Assembly: GCF_029945705.1 (NCBI RefSeq)
Contig: NZ_JAQSDC010000038.1
Coordinates: 61,576 to 125,575, forward strand
Direction of reading: 5' to 3'
From: Methylotenera sp.
GTDB taxonomy: Bacteria; Pseudomonadota; Gammaproteobacteria; Burkholderiales; Methylophilaceae
DNA length: 64,000 nt
The translations under genes were made by a program, and so were the position numbers. The notes under the pieces were generated by a model. That model was not told the DNA's origin. It searched no databases and saw nothing but the letters and a program-made list of their open reading frames with translations. Shown piece by piece: positions 16,806 to 28,300 of this stretch. Every line of letters begins with the position of its first letter. Within the stretch, counting starts at the first letter, position 1.

Positions 16806-17600
16806 ATGAATTTCAAATTAAAAGCTTTAGTTGCAGCTGCAGTTGTTGCAACAACAATGTCAGGTGCTGCAAACGCTTTGACAAACAACGAGTTTATGCT
16901 GGTTGCTTATGATGCAGCTTCTTCTAAAACATTTATCGCCGCTTTAGGTCAAGCTGGTTCAGTTTCAGCATTTACTGGTTCTACTAATCTATCAATAGAT
17001 TACTCAACTGATGCAAACTGGACAAACTTCATTTCTACTGCAACTGCAGGAAGTGTTGTTTACTCTGTAATGGGTCTTTTTGAGTCTAATACTTCTGCTT
17101 CAACATCATACAACGCTGGTGATAAATTAGTTGTTTCTTCAAATGCTACACCAGGTACTTTGAGTAACAGCTTAATGAATAACTTAATGAATGATCAGAA
17201 CCTATCTTCAGGTGGTTGGGGTAATTTTAACGTCTTGAATGGTGCTATTACTGGCACTACAACTGGTTTGGTATTAGGTACTGGCGCTGACTCTGGTTAT
17301 AAAGTGAACACTAACGTTTTTGGTAAATTTCTAAGTGTAGATACAACATCTGCTTTAGGTACTGACTTAGGTTTCTACAGTGTTACAAGACCAGCAACTT
17401 CAGGTAACGTAGTGCAAACAATCAAAACACAATACGTACAAGGTGCTGCTGGCTCTGCTCGTGATACATGGAATCTATCTTCAACCGGTCAATTAGTTTA
17501 CACAGCAACTGCAGCGGTACCAGAAGCTGATTCATGGGCCATGGCAATGTTGGGCTTAGGTTTAATGGGTTTTGTTGCACGTCGTCGTTCACGCGCTTAA
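16806..17600 (+). CDS. PEP-CTERM sorting-domain protein (XrtB type)
   Basis: The 264-residue exported protein has a clear signal peptide (cleavage near AANA, residue 25). Its body is rich in Ser, Thr, Gly, Ala and Asn without a recognised domain. The C-terminal sorting signal starts VPEADSWAM at 238 and ends with an RRRSRA tail. The PEAD form of the motif is that associated with exosortase B, whose gene lies at 47565. A strong AGGGAG ribosome site and regular codon use suggest high expression. It is preceded by candidate EpsA operators and followed by a hairpin and another exported protein. Its function is likely structural, at the cell surface or in the extracellular matrix. Confidence 0.88.
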   Translation: MNFKLKALVAAAVVATTMSGAANALTNNEFMLVAYDAASSKTFIAALGQAGSVSAFTGSTNLSIDYSTDANWTNFISTATAGSVVYSVMGLFESNTSASTSYNAGDKLVVSSNATPGTLSNSLMNNLMNDQNLSSGGWGNFNVLNGAITGTTTGLVLGTGADSGYKVNTNVFGKFLSVDTTSALGTDLGFYSVTRPATSGNVVQTIKTQYVQGAAGSARDTWNLSSTGQLVYTATAAVPEADSWAMAMLGLGLMGFVARRRSRA

Positions 17601-17612
17601 TTCATCTGCAAT

Positions 17613-17642
17613 ATCACTGGCTCTTTTTTAAGAGCTGGTGAT
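17613..17642 (+). other. Intercistronic stem-loop
   Basis: A 13-bp stem (17613-17625 with 17630-17642, two G-U pairs) closes a TTTT loop. No T-run follows, so it probably trims or stabilises the upstream message rather than terminating fully. The next gene has its own good ribosome site 80 bases on. Confidence 0.5.
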
Positions 17643-17727
17643 CAAAATAACACGAAATTCAATTAAACAAGCTAGCGCTTATATGCGTTGGTTCAGGTAG
17701 GTTGTATCTAAATTTTTGGAGAATAAT

Positions 17728-19026
17728 ATGCAAGTTAAAAAACTAGTTTTGGCTTTGGCTGTTGCTATCGCTGCACCATCTGCTTTTGCAGCTGATCTTT
17801 CTACAGGCGTAACTGTAGATAACATTATGTACGTAACCGGTGCTACTGCACAAACAAAAGGTATTGCAATTTCTGTAGGTAGATTATGTGGCACTAACCC
17901 ATTGATTACCTTGACTGATGGTAAAGCAGTGCCAGTGGCTAAGGGTTGGAAATGTAATGCAACTGCTACAACAACTTACCCTAATTTACCAGGCGTAACA
18001 GGTCCATTTGTGGTGCTTAAAAACGAAGGTGGCTCTTTAAATGCTATTACACCTTTACGTAACGGTTCTACACAAGGTCAACTTGATTTAACTAACTGCA
18101 CAGTGACAGGTTCTACAGGTACATGTGCTAATGCGTTAGTAAATAAACCAGAACACATTGGTTTCGCTGATGTTTCACAAAAAATATTTGCTGCAAAAGG
18201 CCAATTGGTAGCACAAACAGCGGGTAATACTTACACTGCGGACGTTGCTGTAGGTGCAGGTCAAGGTTTTGGCGTGGTAGTTTCACCAGCACTTTACACA
18301 TTGTTACAAGCTGACCAAGGTACTTCAGGCGTGCCATCAATCAGCAAAGCACAATATGCTTCTTTAATGACACAAACAGGTGGCTTCTGGAATACTTTAT
18401 TACCTAATGGCACTGCCCACGCCGCATTACCATTAACTTTAGATCGTCGTAGTGTAACTTCTGGTACTCAAGCTTCTGCAGAGGTGTTCTTCTTAGAGAA
18501 TCCATGTGCAACTGGTCCGGTTTCTGGCTCTGTAGGTGCGACAGTTGGTTCAGCTGCTGGTCAATCATTTGTTGACGGCACTGATACTTTAATCGTTAAG
18601 CAAGCGGCTAGTTCAGATGCTGTGTTGGCTGATGCAGCATCAACAACTGCATATGTGATTGGTGTGGTTTCATTAGAAAATGCACAACCAGCTAGCTCAT
18701 GGAAATTTTTGGCAATTGATGGCGTACACCCAGGTACTGCAAATGCGCCTGAGTTCCAAAAAACAAATCTTGTGAATGGCCGTTATGCTTTTGCTTATGA
18801 AACAGTGCTATTTAAATCAACAAAATCAACGTTAGGTGCTGCTGTTCTTAACAACATCAATGACTTCTCAAATGCTTTTGTTGCTGACTTAGGTGTTGGT
18901 TCTAACTTAGCTACAAGCAACGGTTTGTTTGGTGACCCATTAGCGCCAGCTGCTGACTTTGGTACAGATACAAGCCACTACTCACGCGGTGGTAACGAGT
19001 GCGCAACGCCACTTGCACAATGGTAA
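17728..19026 (+). CDS. Exported protein of unknown function
   Basis: The start at ATG 17728 is favoured by GGAG six bases upstream and an immediate signal peptide (MQVKKLVLALAVAIAAPSAFA). The 432-residue mature protein has few charged residues and is rich in Thr, Ala, Gly and Val. The motif MYVTGATAQTKGI near the mature N-terminus loosely recalls periplasmic phosphate-binding folds, but no family is assigned. It lacks a PEP-CTERM tail and ends in CATPLAQW. Its high-expression style matches the preceding PEP-CTERM gene, with which it may be cotranscribed. A strong terminator follows. Confidence 0.7.
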   Translation: MQVKKLVLALAVAIAAPSAFAADLSTGVTVDNIMYVTGATAQTKGIAISVGRLCGTNPLITLTDGKAVPVAKGWKCNATATTTYPNLPGVTGPFVVLKNEGGSLNAITPLRNGSTQGQLDLTNCTVTGSTGTCANALVNKPEHIGFADVSQKIFAAKGQLVAQTAGNTYTADVAVGAGQGFGVVVSPALYTLLQADQGTSGVPSISKAQYASLMTQTGGFWNTLLPNGTAHAALPLTLDRRSVTSGTQASAEVFFLENPCATGPVSGSVGATVGSAAGQSFVDGTDTLIVKQAASSDAVLADAASTTAYVIGVVSLENAQPASSWKFLAIDGVHPGTANAPEFQKTNLVNGRYAFAYETVLFKSTKSTLGAAVLNNINDFSNAFVADLGVGSNLATSNGLFGDPLAPAADFGTDTSHYSRGGNECATPLAQW

Positions 19027-19093
19027 TAGTTTTAGTTAGTAAATAACGTAAAGGTATTGAATGAGTAGTGATCCTATCTATTCAATATAGGAT

Positions 19094-19125
19094 AACCACC
19101 TCTCTGAAAACAGGGAGGTGGTTTT
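19094..19125 (+). terminator. Rho-independent terminator
   Basis: A 13-bp stem (19094-19106 with 19111-19123, one G-U pair) has an AAAA loop and runs into TTTT. It ends the transcript of the exported protein gene before the giant adhesin gene. Confidence 0.85.
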
Positions 19126-19175
19126 CTGCTTTATTGTTGAAACGTTTTTTGTAAGCATTTCAACAATAAAGCAGA
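19125..19175. repeat. Perfect 18-bp inverted repeat
   Basis: TCTGCTTTATTGTTGAAA (19125-19142) is repeated in inverse at 19158-19175 around a 15-base spacer. It abuts the preceding terminator and lies 126 bases before the adhesin start. It could be a second terminator-like hairpin, a protein site or the relic of a small mobile element. Confidence 0.7.
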
Positions 19176-19210
19176 TTAAAAAGTGGATTGGGTAATAGCA
19201 AACTTCAGTG

Positions 19211-19242
19211 TCGAAAATTTTATGGTTTTTTGTTATTTTCGA
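19211..19242. promoter_or_regulatory. Inverted repeat before the adhesin gene
   Basis: TCGAAAAT (19211-19218) and ATTTTCGA (19235-19242) are perfect 8-bp arms with a 16-base spacer, 59 bases upstream of the adhesin start. It is a possible operator; no regulator is proposed. Confidence 0.35.
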
Positions 19243-19261
19243 TAACTAAATTGAAATATTC

Positions 19262-19281
19262 GTCAGTTAAAGTCAGTTAAA
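19262..19281 (+). repeat. Tandem 10-bp repeat in the adhesin leader
   Basis: GTCAGTTAAA occurs twice head to tail, ending 19 bases before the ATG. Short tandem repeats before surface-adhesin genes can vary in number and shift expression; here only two copies are seen, so this is speculative. Confidence 0.5.
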
Positions 19282-19300
19282 GTTTTTTAAGGATGTCAGC

Positions 19301-22300
19301 ATGAATTTTGGTCGTTTTCGCTTAGTTTATAGCCAGTATTTGGGTATGTTTGTTCCAGTGTCAGAGGCAACAAAGTCACACGGCCAAAAAAGCTCAGGTA
19401 AGCGTATACGTTCGCGCCATGCTTTGGCAGCAGCGTTAGTTTCTATTGCTTATAGTGTCGATGCTGTGTCAGCTGACCCCTTACCATCTAATGCTTTACC
19501 AACCGCCGGAGTTATTACCTCTGGCGTAGGTGCTATTAATAGCCATGATGCAGCTATGACCATCAACCAATCGACTAAGAATATGGTGATTAATTGGGGT
19601 GCATTTAATATTGGCTCTGCTGCAAGCGTCAACTTTGACCAAACGTTAGGTGCTACCAGCGCTGTGCTGAATCGCGTGAATGCGGCTGGCGTCCTAAGCC
19701 AGATTTATGGTAAGTTGACGGCTAACGGTCAAGTTTACTTAATTAACCCAAATGGCATTTTGTTTGGTAAAGGTGCTACGGTTAACGTCAATAGTTTAAT
19801 TGCCTCAACACTGGATATTTCTGACGATCTATTTAATAAAGGATTCTTGTCTCTTATTAATGGGTCTGCAGCATTTAATGGCACTACAGGCTATGTGCAA
19901 GTGGACGCTGGCGCAACGCTAACCGCTGCCAGTGGCGGCAAGATTATGCTATTTGCGCCTAATATAGAAAACAATGGCATTATTAATACGCCGGATGGAC
20001 AAACTCTTCTAGCAGCAGGGCAAAAAGTGTACCTTGCCGCAAGTGACGACCCTAACTTACGTGGTTTATTGGTGGAGGTTGATAATGGCGGTACAACGAC
20101 CAATACTAATCTTGGTAGCATTATTGCTGAGCGTGGCAATATCACTTTAGCCGGGATAGCAGTCAATCAAAATGGGCGTTTGAAGGCGACCACATCTGTT
20201 ACTGCTAATGGCTCTATTAAAATACAGGCGCAAGATACGACGGATGTTAAAAACGTAACGAAACGTGTTGCGACTAAAGGTGGGGCGGTGGTACTCGGTG
20301 CAAATAGTATTACGGAGGTTTTACTGGATGATACAGATACCGCAACCGTATTAGATAGCGCAACGGTAAATAAATCTAAAGTGGATATTAGTGGTCAAAG
20401 CATACACCTAATGAATAATGCCATGATTATTGCACCTAGTGGCAATGTCAATTTAGTTGCTGGTTTAGACCCGAGTACGCCCACTATTGCAGATTCTAAC
20501 TCCAGCGCGGTGGCTAATAGCAGCCGCATTTACTTTGAAAGTGGCAGTGGTATTGATGTAAGTGGTGTGGGTAGTGGCAGTACAGCGGTGGATAGAGCTG
20601 GAGAAACTGCGGCGCAGGTTTCCGTGGCAAGTAATGTGGTGTTAGCGGAGTTGCGTTCATCGCAGTTAGCCGACTCACCTCTGCAGCGTGATGGTATTTT
20701 AAACAAATCAAAAGTGTATGTAGATTCTAGGCTCACTGGTATCAACGGTGATGTAGGCACTTCTGTTGCCAATGTAAATGGGTATGTGGCCGGTATTCAG
20801 CATGGTGTTAAAGAGCGTTTGGCTACTGGTGGCGCAGTAAAAATACAATCCGAAGGCAATATTGTATTTGCCCCAACGGCAACTATTAATGTTTCTGGTG
20901 GTAAGGTGGATTACGCTGGCGGTACGGTCACTAAAACAAAGCTGTTAGCCTCTAATGGCCAATCTTATGACATAGCGAATGCCTCAAAAGATTTGACGTA
21001 TGTTGATATTCAAAATGTCAGTTATCAGGAACAAGGCTACACATCAGGTAAAGATGCGGGTAGTGTGTCATTTAGTGCGCCAGCCATGGTGCTAGAAGGT
21101 AAATTAAAGGGCGACACTATTTCTGGTATACACCAGCGCACTGAATTAACTAAGCCTAAAGGTGCCACTTTGCAAATAGGCCAAAACAGGGCAAATTCAA
21201 CAGATACAGAGTTGCTTAAACAGACTTACGTATTACATTCGGACTTAACATTAGATGCTTCACACACTGCGGGTGCATTACCTGTGTTTGGTCAGGACTT
21301 AAGTAAAGAACAACAACAAACCTTGCTATTGGGTTCTAACTTTACTGCGCCAACTGGCTTTAACAGCCTTTTATACTATGCAGATGGTCAAATAACCGTT
21401 AAGAGTGGCACTAATTTAAATGTGACGCCAGGCAGTAATGTTACCTTGAACGGTGGTGGGCTTGATGTGCAAGGTAATATCACTGCTCGTAGCGGCACGA
21501 TCGATTTATCAGCTCAGAACATGGGGGAATATATTGGCAAAAAGGCTACCTTTACAAGCAACGCTAATAGTAATGTGGTCGTAGCCAAAGCCAGCACTTT
21601 AGATGTTAGTGGCTTGTGGACAAATGATGGCGTAAACCGAGCTGCTAAAGATACAGTGGCTGTAGATGGCGGAGCAATTAGCATCTCAGCTTCTAGTGCA
21701 GATGGTGCTGGCGATATTACTTTGGAGAAAGGTAGTGTAGTAAATGCCTCTGGCGGCGCGTGGCTAAATGCTAGTGGAAAACTGACTAGCGGTAAGGGTG
21801 GTGACATTAAACTGTTAGCGAGTGATGGTATTACCGATGATAAAACGACCTCACATACAGGTAAACTAAAATTAGATGGCACTTTGCGCGCCGACTCGCT
21901 AGTAAAAGGTGGTAGCTTAAGTCTTTCATCAGGCACAGTTACCATCGGTGCCACTGCATTAGGAACGACGGGTGAAACATTGATTGACCCTGCATTCTTT
22001 CGGAGTGGTGGGTTCACTTCTTATGAAATCAATGGTTTTGAAGGCTTAACCCTAGCCGATGATACTAAAATTGCTCCTGCAGCACTTACTCGTGTGTTAG
22101 ATGGCGGTTTTAGTGTTCAGCAAAGTGGCGCTGATATTAGCAATTTTTCGCATTTGGTCATGCTGCCAGCCTCAAATGCTGCATTAACGCGTCAGACGAC
22201 TAACTTAAGTTTATATGCCAGCAATCAAAATACTGGTGTGCTCACGCTAGGTTTAGGGTCTGAAATTAACACAGACCCAGGCGCAAGTGTCAATTTATTG

Positions 22301-25300
22301 GCTAAACGTCAGCTAACCATATTAGGTAGCGTTTTAGCTCGGGCAGGTAATATATCGGCCACATTGGGTACTATTAATGCTCCCGTAGGTATTGTCAAAG
22401 AGGACAGTGTAAGTGCTTTGAAGTATAAGGCAGATCAAACGTTATGGTTGGGTGCTAACAGCGTTTTAGATGTCAGTGGTGTAAGCACTAGTTATACCAA
22501 CAACAAAGGCTTTAACGTCGGTGAGGTAAAAGATGCCGGTAATATTACCTTAAAAACGACAGCAGGAGCGGTGGTAGCAGAAACAGGGAGTCAGTTAAAG
22601 CTTGATGGTACTCATGCATTGCTAGATGTTAAATCTGGTAACAGTTATGTGGCAAAAGATGTGGCTTCAAAGGGCGGTACTTTAAGTATTTCGGCACGCG
22701 AAGGCCTAATGTTAGACGCTACCATGACTGCACATGGCGGTAATGCAAGTGTGGCAGCGGGTAATTTATCAATTGCGCTACCATTGATTCCTGATATAGA
22801 TACGAAAAATGCTGAGAATAGTAATGCTTCCCCTGAAGAACAGTATCCAACATTGGTACGTGAAATAGTCTTGAGTGCAGCCGGGGCGGCAGTGCCAGTC
22901 GGCTTGAAAGTTGGCGATGCGATAGATGCCTCCCATGACGGCATTGCCTATGTATTTGCAGATAAAATCCAAAATGCTGGTTTTGATACCATACAGCTGG
23001 CTAAAGCGGATAAAATTCGCATTGCAGATAACCTTACCTTAAATGCCCGCGGTGCCATTACCCTAGACACGCCTAATTTATTGGTCGACGGTGTGAATGC
23101 TGTGATTAATGCTTCTTATGTTGGCATTGGTAATGGGCAGGTATTTACGCAAGATGTGCTTAACCAACATCTTAAACCCGCTGTTTTAGGCACAGGATCG
23201 CTAACCGTTAATGCGGATTATATTGATTTGTTTGGACAACAAAGTCTTTCTGGCATTGGTCATCAAGATGCCTCTGGAAAAGGGGGGGCTAATTTCAATA
23301 GCACTGGCGATATTCAACTAAGAGGTGTGCTTAAAGATGTGGCCGATCATGATACTACGCCAGTTGGTAAGTTACAAACCGTTGGTGATTTAAGCTTTAG
23401 CGCTAGGCGCATTTATCCTTCAACGCTGAGCAATTACACGCTCAGTAGCACTGGTGCAGGTTCAACGATTGGTTTTAAATCGAGCGGTACAGATACTGGC
23501 GTGCCATATTCAGTATTAGCTAAGCTTAATGTAGAAGCGGCTAATATCACGCAAGATGGTGTGTTACGCGCTCCGTTTGGCGTGATTAATCTTAAAGCGA
23601 CTGACAAATTAACGCTTGGTAGTAACAGCTTAACCTCAGTTTCAGCAGAAGGAAAAACTTTGCCTTTTGGTTACACCGTGAATGGTAAAGATTGGCGTTT
23701 TGATGAAGGTAGTATTAATATTTTTGCAGCAATCAATAGCCTGCCAGATAAAAATGTGAATTTAGATAGCCAAGTCATTGAAGCCAAAGCTGGTTCTAAA
23801 ATAGACGTTTCAGGCGGCGGTGATTTATCCTCTTGGGAGTTTACAACAGGCACTGGCGGTAGTGATGATGTGCTAGCAGCGGCTGGTGTATTTGCTGTGA
23901 TGCCTGATCTTAAAGCAGGTTATATGGCGGGTAATAGTGAGTCATATAGCAATGGCACGTTTAAAGCGGGTGACTCAATTTACCTTTCCGGCGGTAACGG
24001 CTTACCTGCGGGTAATTATGTGTTACTGCCAGCACACTATGCTTTGTTACCGGGTGCTTACTCTGTTAAAGCTGTGGCTGGCACGCAAGATTTTAGCGCA
24101 CAGCAAAATACACGCAATAAAGATGGCTCAATGACTGTGTCTGGTTATCGTACACAGTTTGGTGGTATTACCGCAGATTCACGATCTTCTGGATTTATTG
24201 TAGCCTCTGGCACCATTGCTAGAACGCAATCTGAGTTTAGCAATACTTTAGCGAGCAACTACTTTAATCCTGCCAACAGCACAGGGCAAGCGGGTGGTTT
24301 ACGCTTACCAGCTGATGCTGGCCGCGTTGCAATTAGTGCCACCACAAACTTGATACTCGATGGCAATATTATCGGCAAACATTCAGCCGATTCACGCGGC
24401 TCTGAAGTTGATATTAGTTCAGATAAAATCGCCATTTCTGGCGATGGTAGTCAAGAGGCTGGTTACTTGACGCTATCTAGTACCAAGCTAAATGCCATGG
24501 GGGCAGAAAGCCTGACCATTGGCGGTAAACGCACTAGCGTTGCAGCGGGCACACAGCTTGATGTCACAGCCAGCAATGTGAAATTAATAGGCGGTGCAAG
24601 TTTAACAGGGCAAGAAATTACACTGGCGGCGATTGATACGGTTTCAATGGCAACTGGCACCTCTGTTAATGCTACAGGCACAGCGGTGAAAAATGGCAGC
24701 GCATTGATTATTGGCAACGTGGATGCCGGAGTGAGTGGTGATGGCGCATTGTTACGTGTTAGCACTGGTGAGCAACGTGATTTAGTCCGTCAAAATGTGA
24801 GCCAAACAACTGGTACACTTGATGTTCAATCAGGCGCAAGTGTTTCAGCAACGGGTTCTGTTATTGCTGATGCAACGAAAGCTAATAACATAAGTGGCAA
24901 CATTACTTTAGCAAAAGATGCCGCAATACGGCTTGGCGCCCAAAAAATTAGCTTTGGCACACCTGCTGCTCCAGTTGATGGCTTGTTGCTGGATAATAGC
25001 AAGTTAGCTGCATTAGGAAACCCAAGTAATGTTCAATTAAAATCGTATAGCTCTATTGATTTTTACGGTGAAACTGAGGTGGGAAATAAAGATTTAAAAA
25101 GCTTAACACTTGAAACCGCTGGTTTTAAAGGCTACAACAATGCAGGTAAAACAGTGACGTTAACTGCCGATACTGTTAATTTGGCTAACCCAGATGGTGC
25201 TAGCTTTAACACCAGTGGCGCGTTGGGCAACGGTACATTACAAGTGAATGCGACTAAAGAAATTGGCCTGGGTGCAGGTACGTTCTCTACTGCTGGCTTT

Positions 25301-28300
25301 AGCCAAGTAAACTTAAAAGCAAATCAAGTGATAAGTCAAGCCAAAGGTACCTTGGACGTGACTGGTAATCTTAATATTGATGCAGGTCGCATTACAGCCG
25401 CAGGTTTGTCGGATCAAACAATCAAGGCTAGTGGTAATTTAGTAACTAAAACGTTGTTAAATGAAAAAGGTGAAGCAATCACTTTTTCAGACAAATCTCC
25501 ACTTGGTGGCAAGCTGACGTTAGCCGCAGATACCATTACCCACGGCGGAAATATTGAATTGCCTTCTGGCACCGTCACACTTAAAGCCGCTGGTTCTGCT
25601 GGCGGTGATAGTTTAGTTTTACTCTCTGGTTCGCAAATTAGTGCTAAAGGTAGTGCGAAAATGCTCGGTTCGGTAGCAGGTTTAGCTGATGCTGGAACCA
25701 TTAATTTAATCGCAAGCAATGGCAATCTGCGTATGGATACAGGCGCATTGCTTGATGTCTCGGCAACGGGTGGTGCAGCAGCTGGTAAAGTAGCTGTTAA
25801 TGCTGCAGGTTTAGCTACCTTGGCAGGTACGCTTAATGGGCTTGCTGCGGTTGGTAACGGCGTAGGTTTACCTAAACAAGGTAGCTTTGAGATAACCGCT
25901 GGCAAAGTAGCTGATTTTAAAGCCTTAAATGCCGAGCTAGAACGTGGTAACTTTAATGAAAACCGTAATATACATGTCGCGCAAGGCGATTTGAATGTGA
26001 CTGATAAAGTCACTGCGCATAATGTAACACTGACGACAGATGATGGTGATGTGAATGTTGATGCAACAATTGACGCATCTGGCAGCAAAGGTGGCATTGT
26101 TAAATTAAATGCTGGCCAAATAGCAGGGGATGGCAAAGGTAATATCAACCTTGTTTCATCAAAAGCTATCATTGATGCATCGGCTACGAGTGCCGCAACA
26201 GAAACAGCAGGGTCAACAGGTGACGGCGGTAAAGTTACCCTGCATACTGCGACGGATAGTGATACTTCACCCTCCATTGGCAGCCGTATTTTTGCCGCTA
26301 TTGGCAGTGTGATTAACGTTAGCGGTAAAGGCTTAGGTACGGACGGTAAAGTCACGTTGCGTGCGCCACGTTTAGGCATGGCAGATAATACCCAAGCAGG
26401 CAATGACATTGCCATCACTCAGTTTGGCTCTACCGTTAAAGGCGACAAAGCAAATATTGTTGCAGAGGGCGTGAAAGTTTATAAAAAGACGGGTGACTTT
26501 ACCTTAAACACTACAGCTGTTAACAATATGCTGGATAGCAATGTTGAGTTCTTAAAAAATGCTGACGCAATTAAATCTAAGTTAGGTTTAGATTCTGATT
26601 CTCGACTTGTGATTGCCTCAGGTGATGAGGTGCGCAGTACGGGAAGTATTACTGTGGCAAATGATATTGATTTGCATGCAGCAGGCCCTGGCACATTAAC
26701 TTTGCGTGCTGCAGGTGATGTCAATGTGAATGCCAATATTAGCGCTGGCTTTAGCACAGCGACAACAACAGGTGTATTGACTGACGGTGGCGCATGGACT
26801 TACCAAATCTCAGCAGGTGCTGATTTGAATAGTGCAGATGCTTTGGCAACCAAAAACGACGGTAGTGGAAATTTCACATTAGCGGCTAATAAGTTAATAC
26901 GCACTGGTAAGGGTGATATTGAAATTTCAACGGGTGGAGACTTTACTCTATCCTCTGCAACCTCTGCCATTTATACTGCGGGTGAGTTAGATACGACTGA
27001 TTACACAACAAGTTTTGGAGCGTTCACGACACCAACCGTTGCTGCTAGCTATAACATGAATGGTGGTGATATTACGCTAAACAGTAAAGGTAGTATTAAT
27101 GGGGCAGATACTGCGATTGCCCAAACCCCTGCCGATTGGTTGTTCCGCCAAGGCAGGGTTGATACTACGACAGGTCTTTATAGCAAAAATACCAGCTGGT
27201 GGGTTTATTTCAATAACTTTAAAGAAAACATCGGTGCTTTGGGTGGTGGTGATATCAACATCAATGCTGGTGGTGCGATTAATGACCTATCAGCGGTGAT
27301 CGCTACCAATGGACGTGTATTTGGCACAGGCTCAGCGGATGGTAAGTTGATACAGAATGGCGGTGGTGACCTGACTGTAAAAGCTGGTGGTGACATTTCT
27401 GGTGGTTTGTACATGGTAGATAAAGGCGTTGGGACAATTCGCGCAGGTGGAGGCTTAACGGCAGATAGTAACGGTGTTGCTACGGCTTTTGCGCTTGGTG
27501 ATGCTGCAATGAATGTCGCCACATTAGGGCAATTGAAACTAATGACAGTTTTTAACCCAACCTTAACTGGTATGTCTAGCATTAATGTGCCTACTACTAT
27601 TAAACAAAATTCCGACTCAAGTGTTTTTTCAACTTATGGCGACAGCAGCGCGGTACAGCTTACTTCCATCGCCAGTGGTGTTGAAATTACTAATCAATTG
27701 ACGACAAATGATTTGGTCGTAAAAAACACTGATGATTCGCTTTTATTATTTCCAGGCTCGCTTAAGGTGGCAGCGATAGGGGGCGATTTTACTTTGAGTC
27801 AGGGCAAAAAAGGTAATAGTGGTACGGTTAATGGGTTTACCTTAATGCCTTCAGCAAAAGGCAATCTCCAACTAGCAGCAAGTGGCTCAGTGAACTTAAA
27901 CACGACTATCAATATGTCGGATAAAGACCCAGCACAAATACCTTCTATATTACAGCCGACTTCTACTCAAAACTTTGTCACAGTATTAAAAACTCTAGTG
28001 TTAGGCACCAATCCTCCACTGAATACTAATCTTTATCACGCAGCAACGCCTTTACATGCTAATGATGATGAGTCCGTAGAGATTTATGCTGGGAATGACA
28101 TTGTTGGTAATGGTAAATACAGCCTATTTTTACCTAAAAAAGCAAATGTTATCGCAGGTAATGATATTAATAATTTTGCTATATTTGGACAGAATTTAAA
28201 CTTAACGGATGTCACCACCATTACCGCTGGCCATGACTACAATGTGGGGTCGAGTGGCGTTACATGGGGTGGGCCAGGCTATCTCGATATTTCGGCGGGT

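Noticed and set aside
25414..26418. 334-residue open frame on the - strand
   Set aside because: It lies wholly inside the adhesin gene. Its Pro/Ala/Ser/Leu-rich composition is that expected from antisense reading of Gly/Ser/Thr repeats, and it has no domain or ribosome site.
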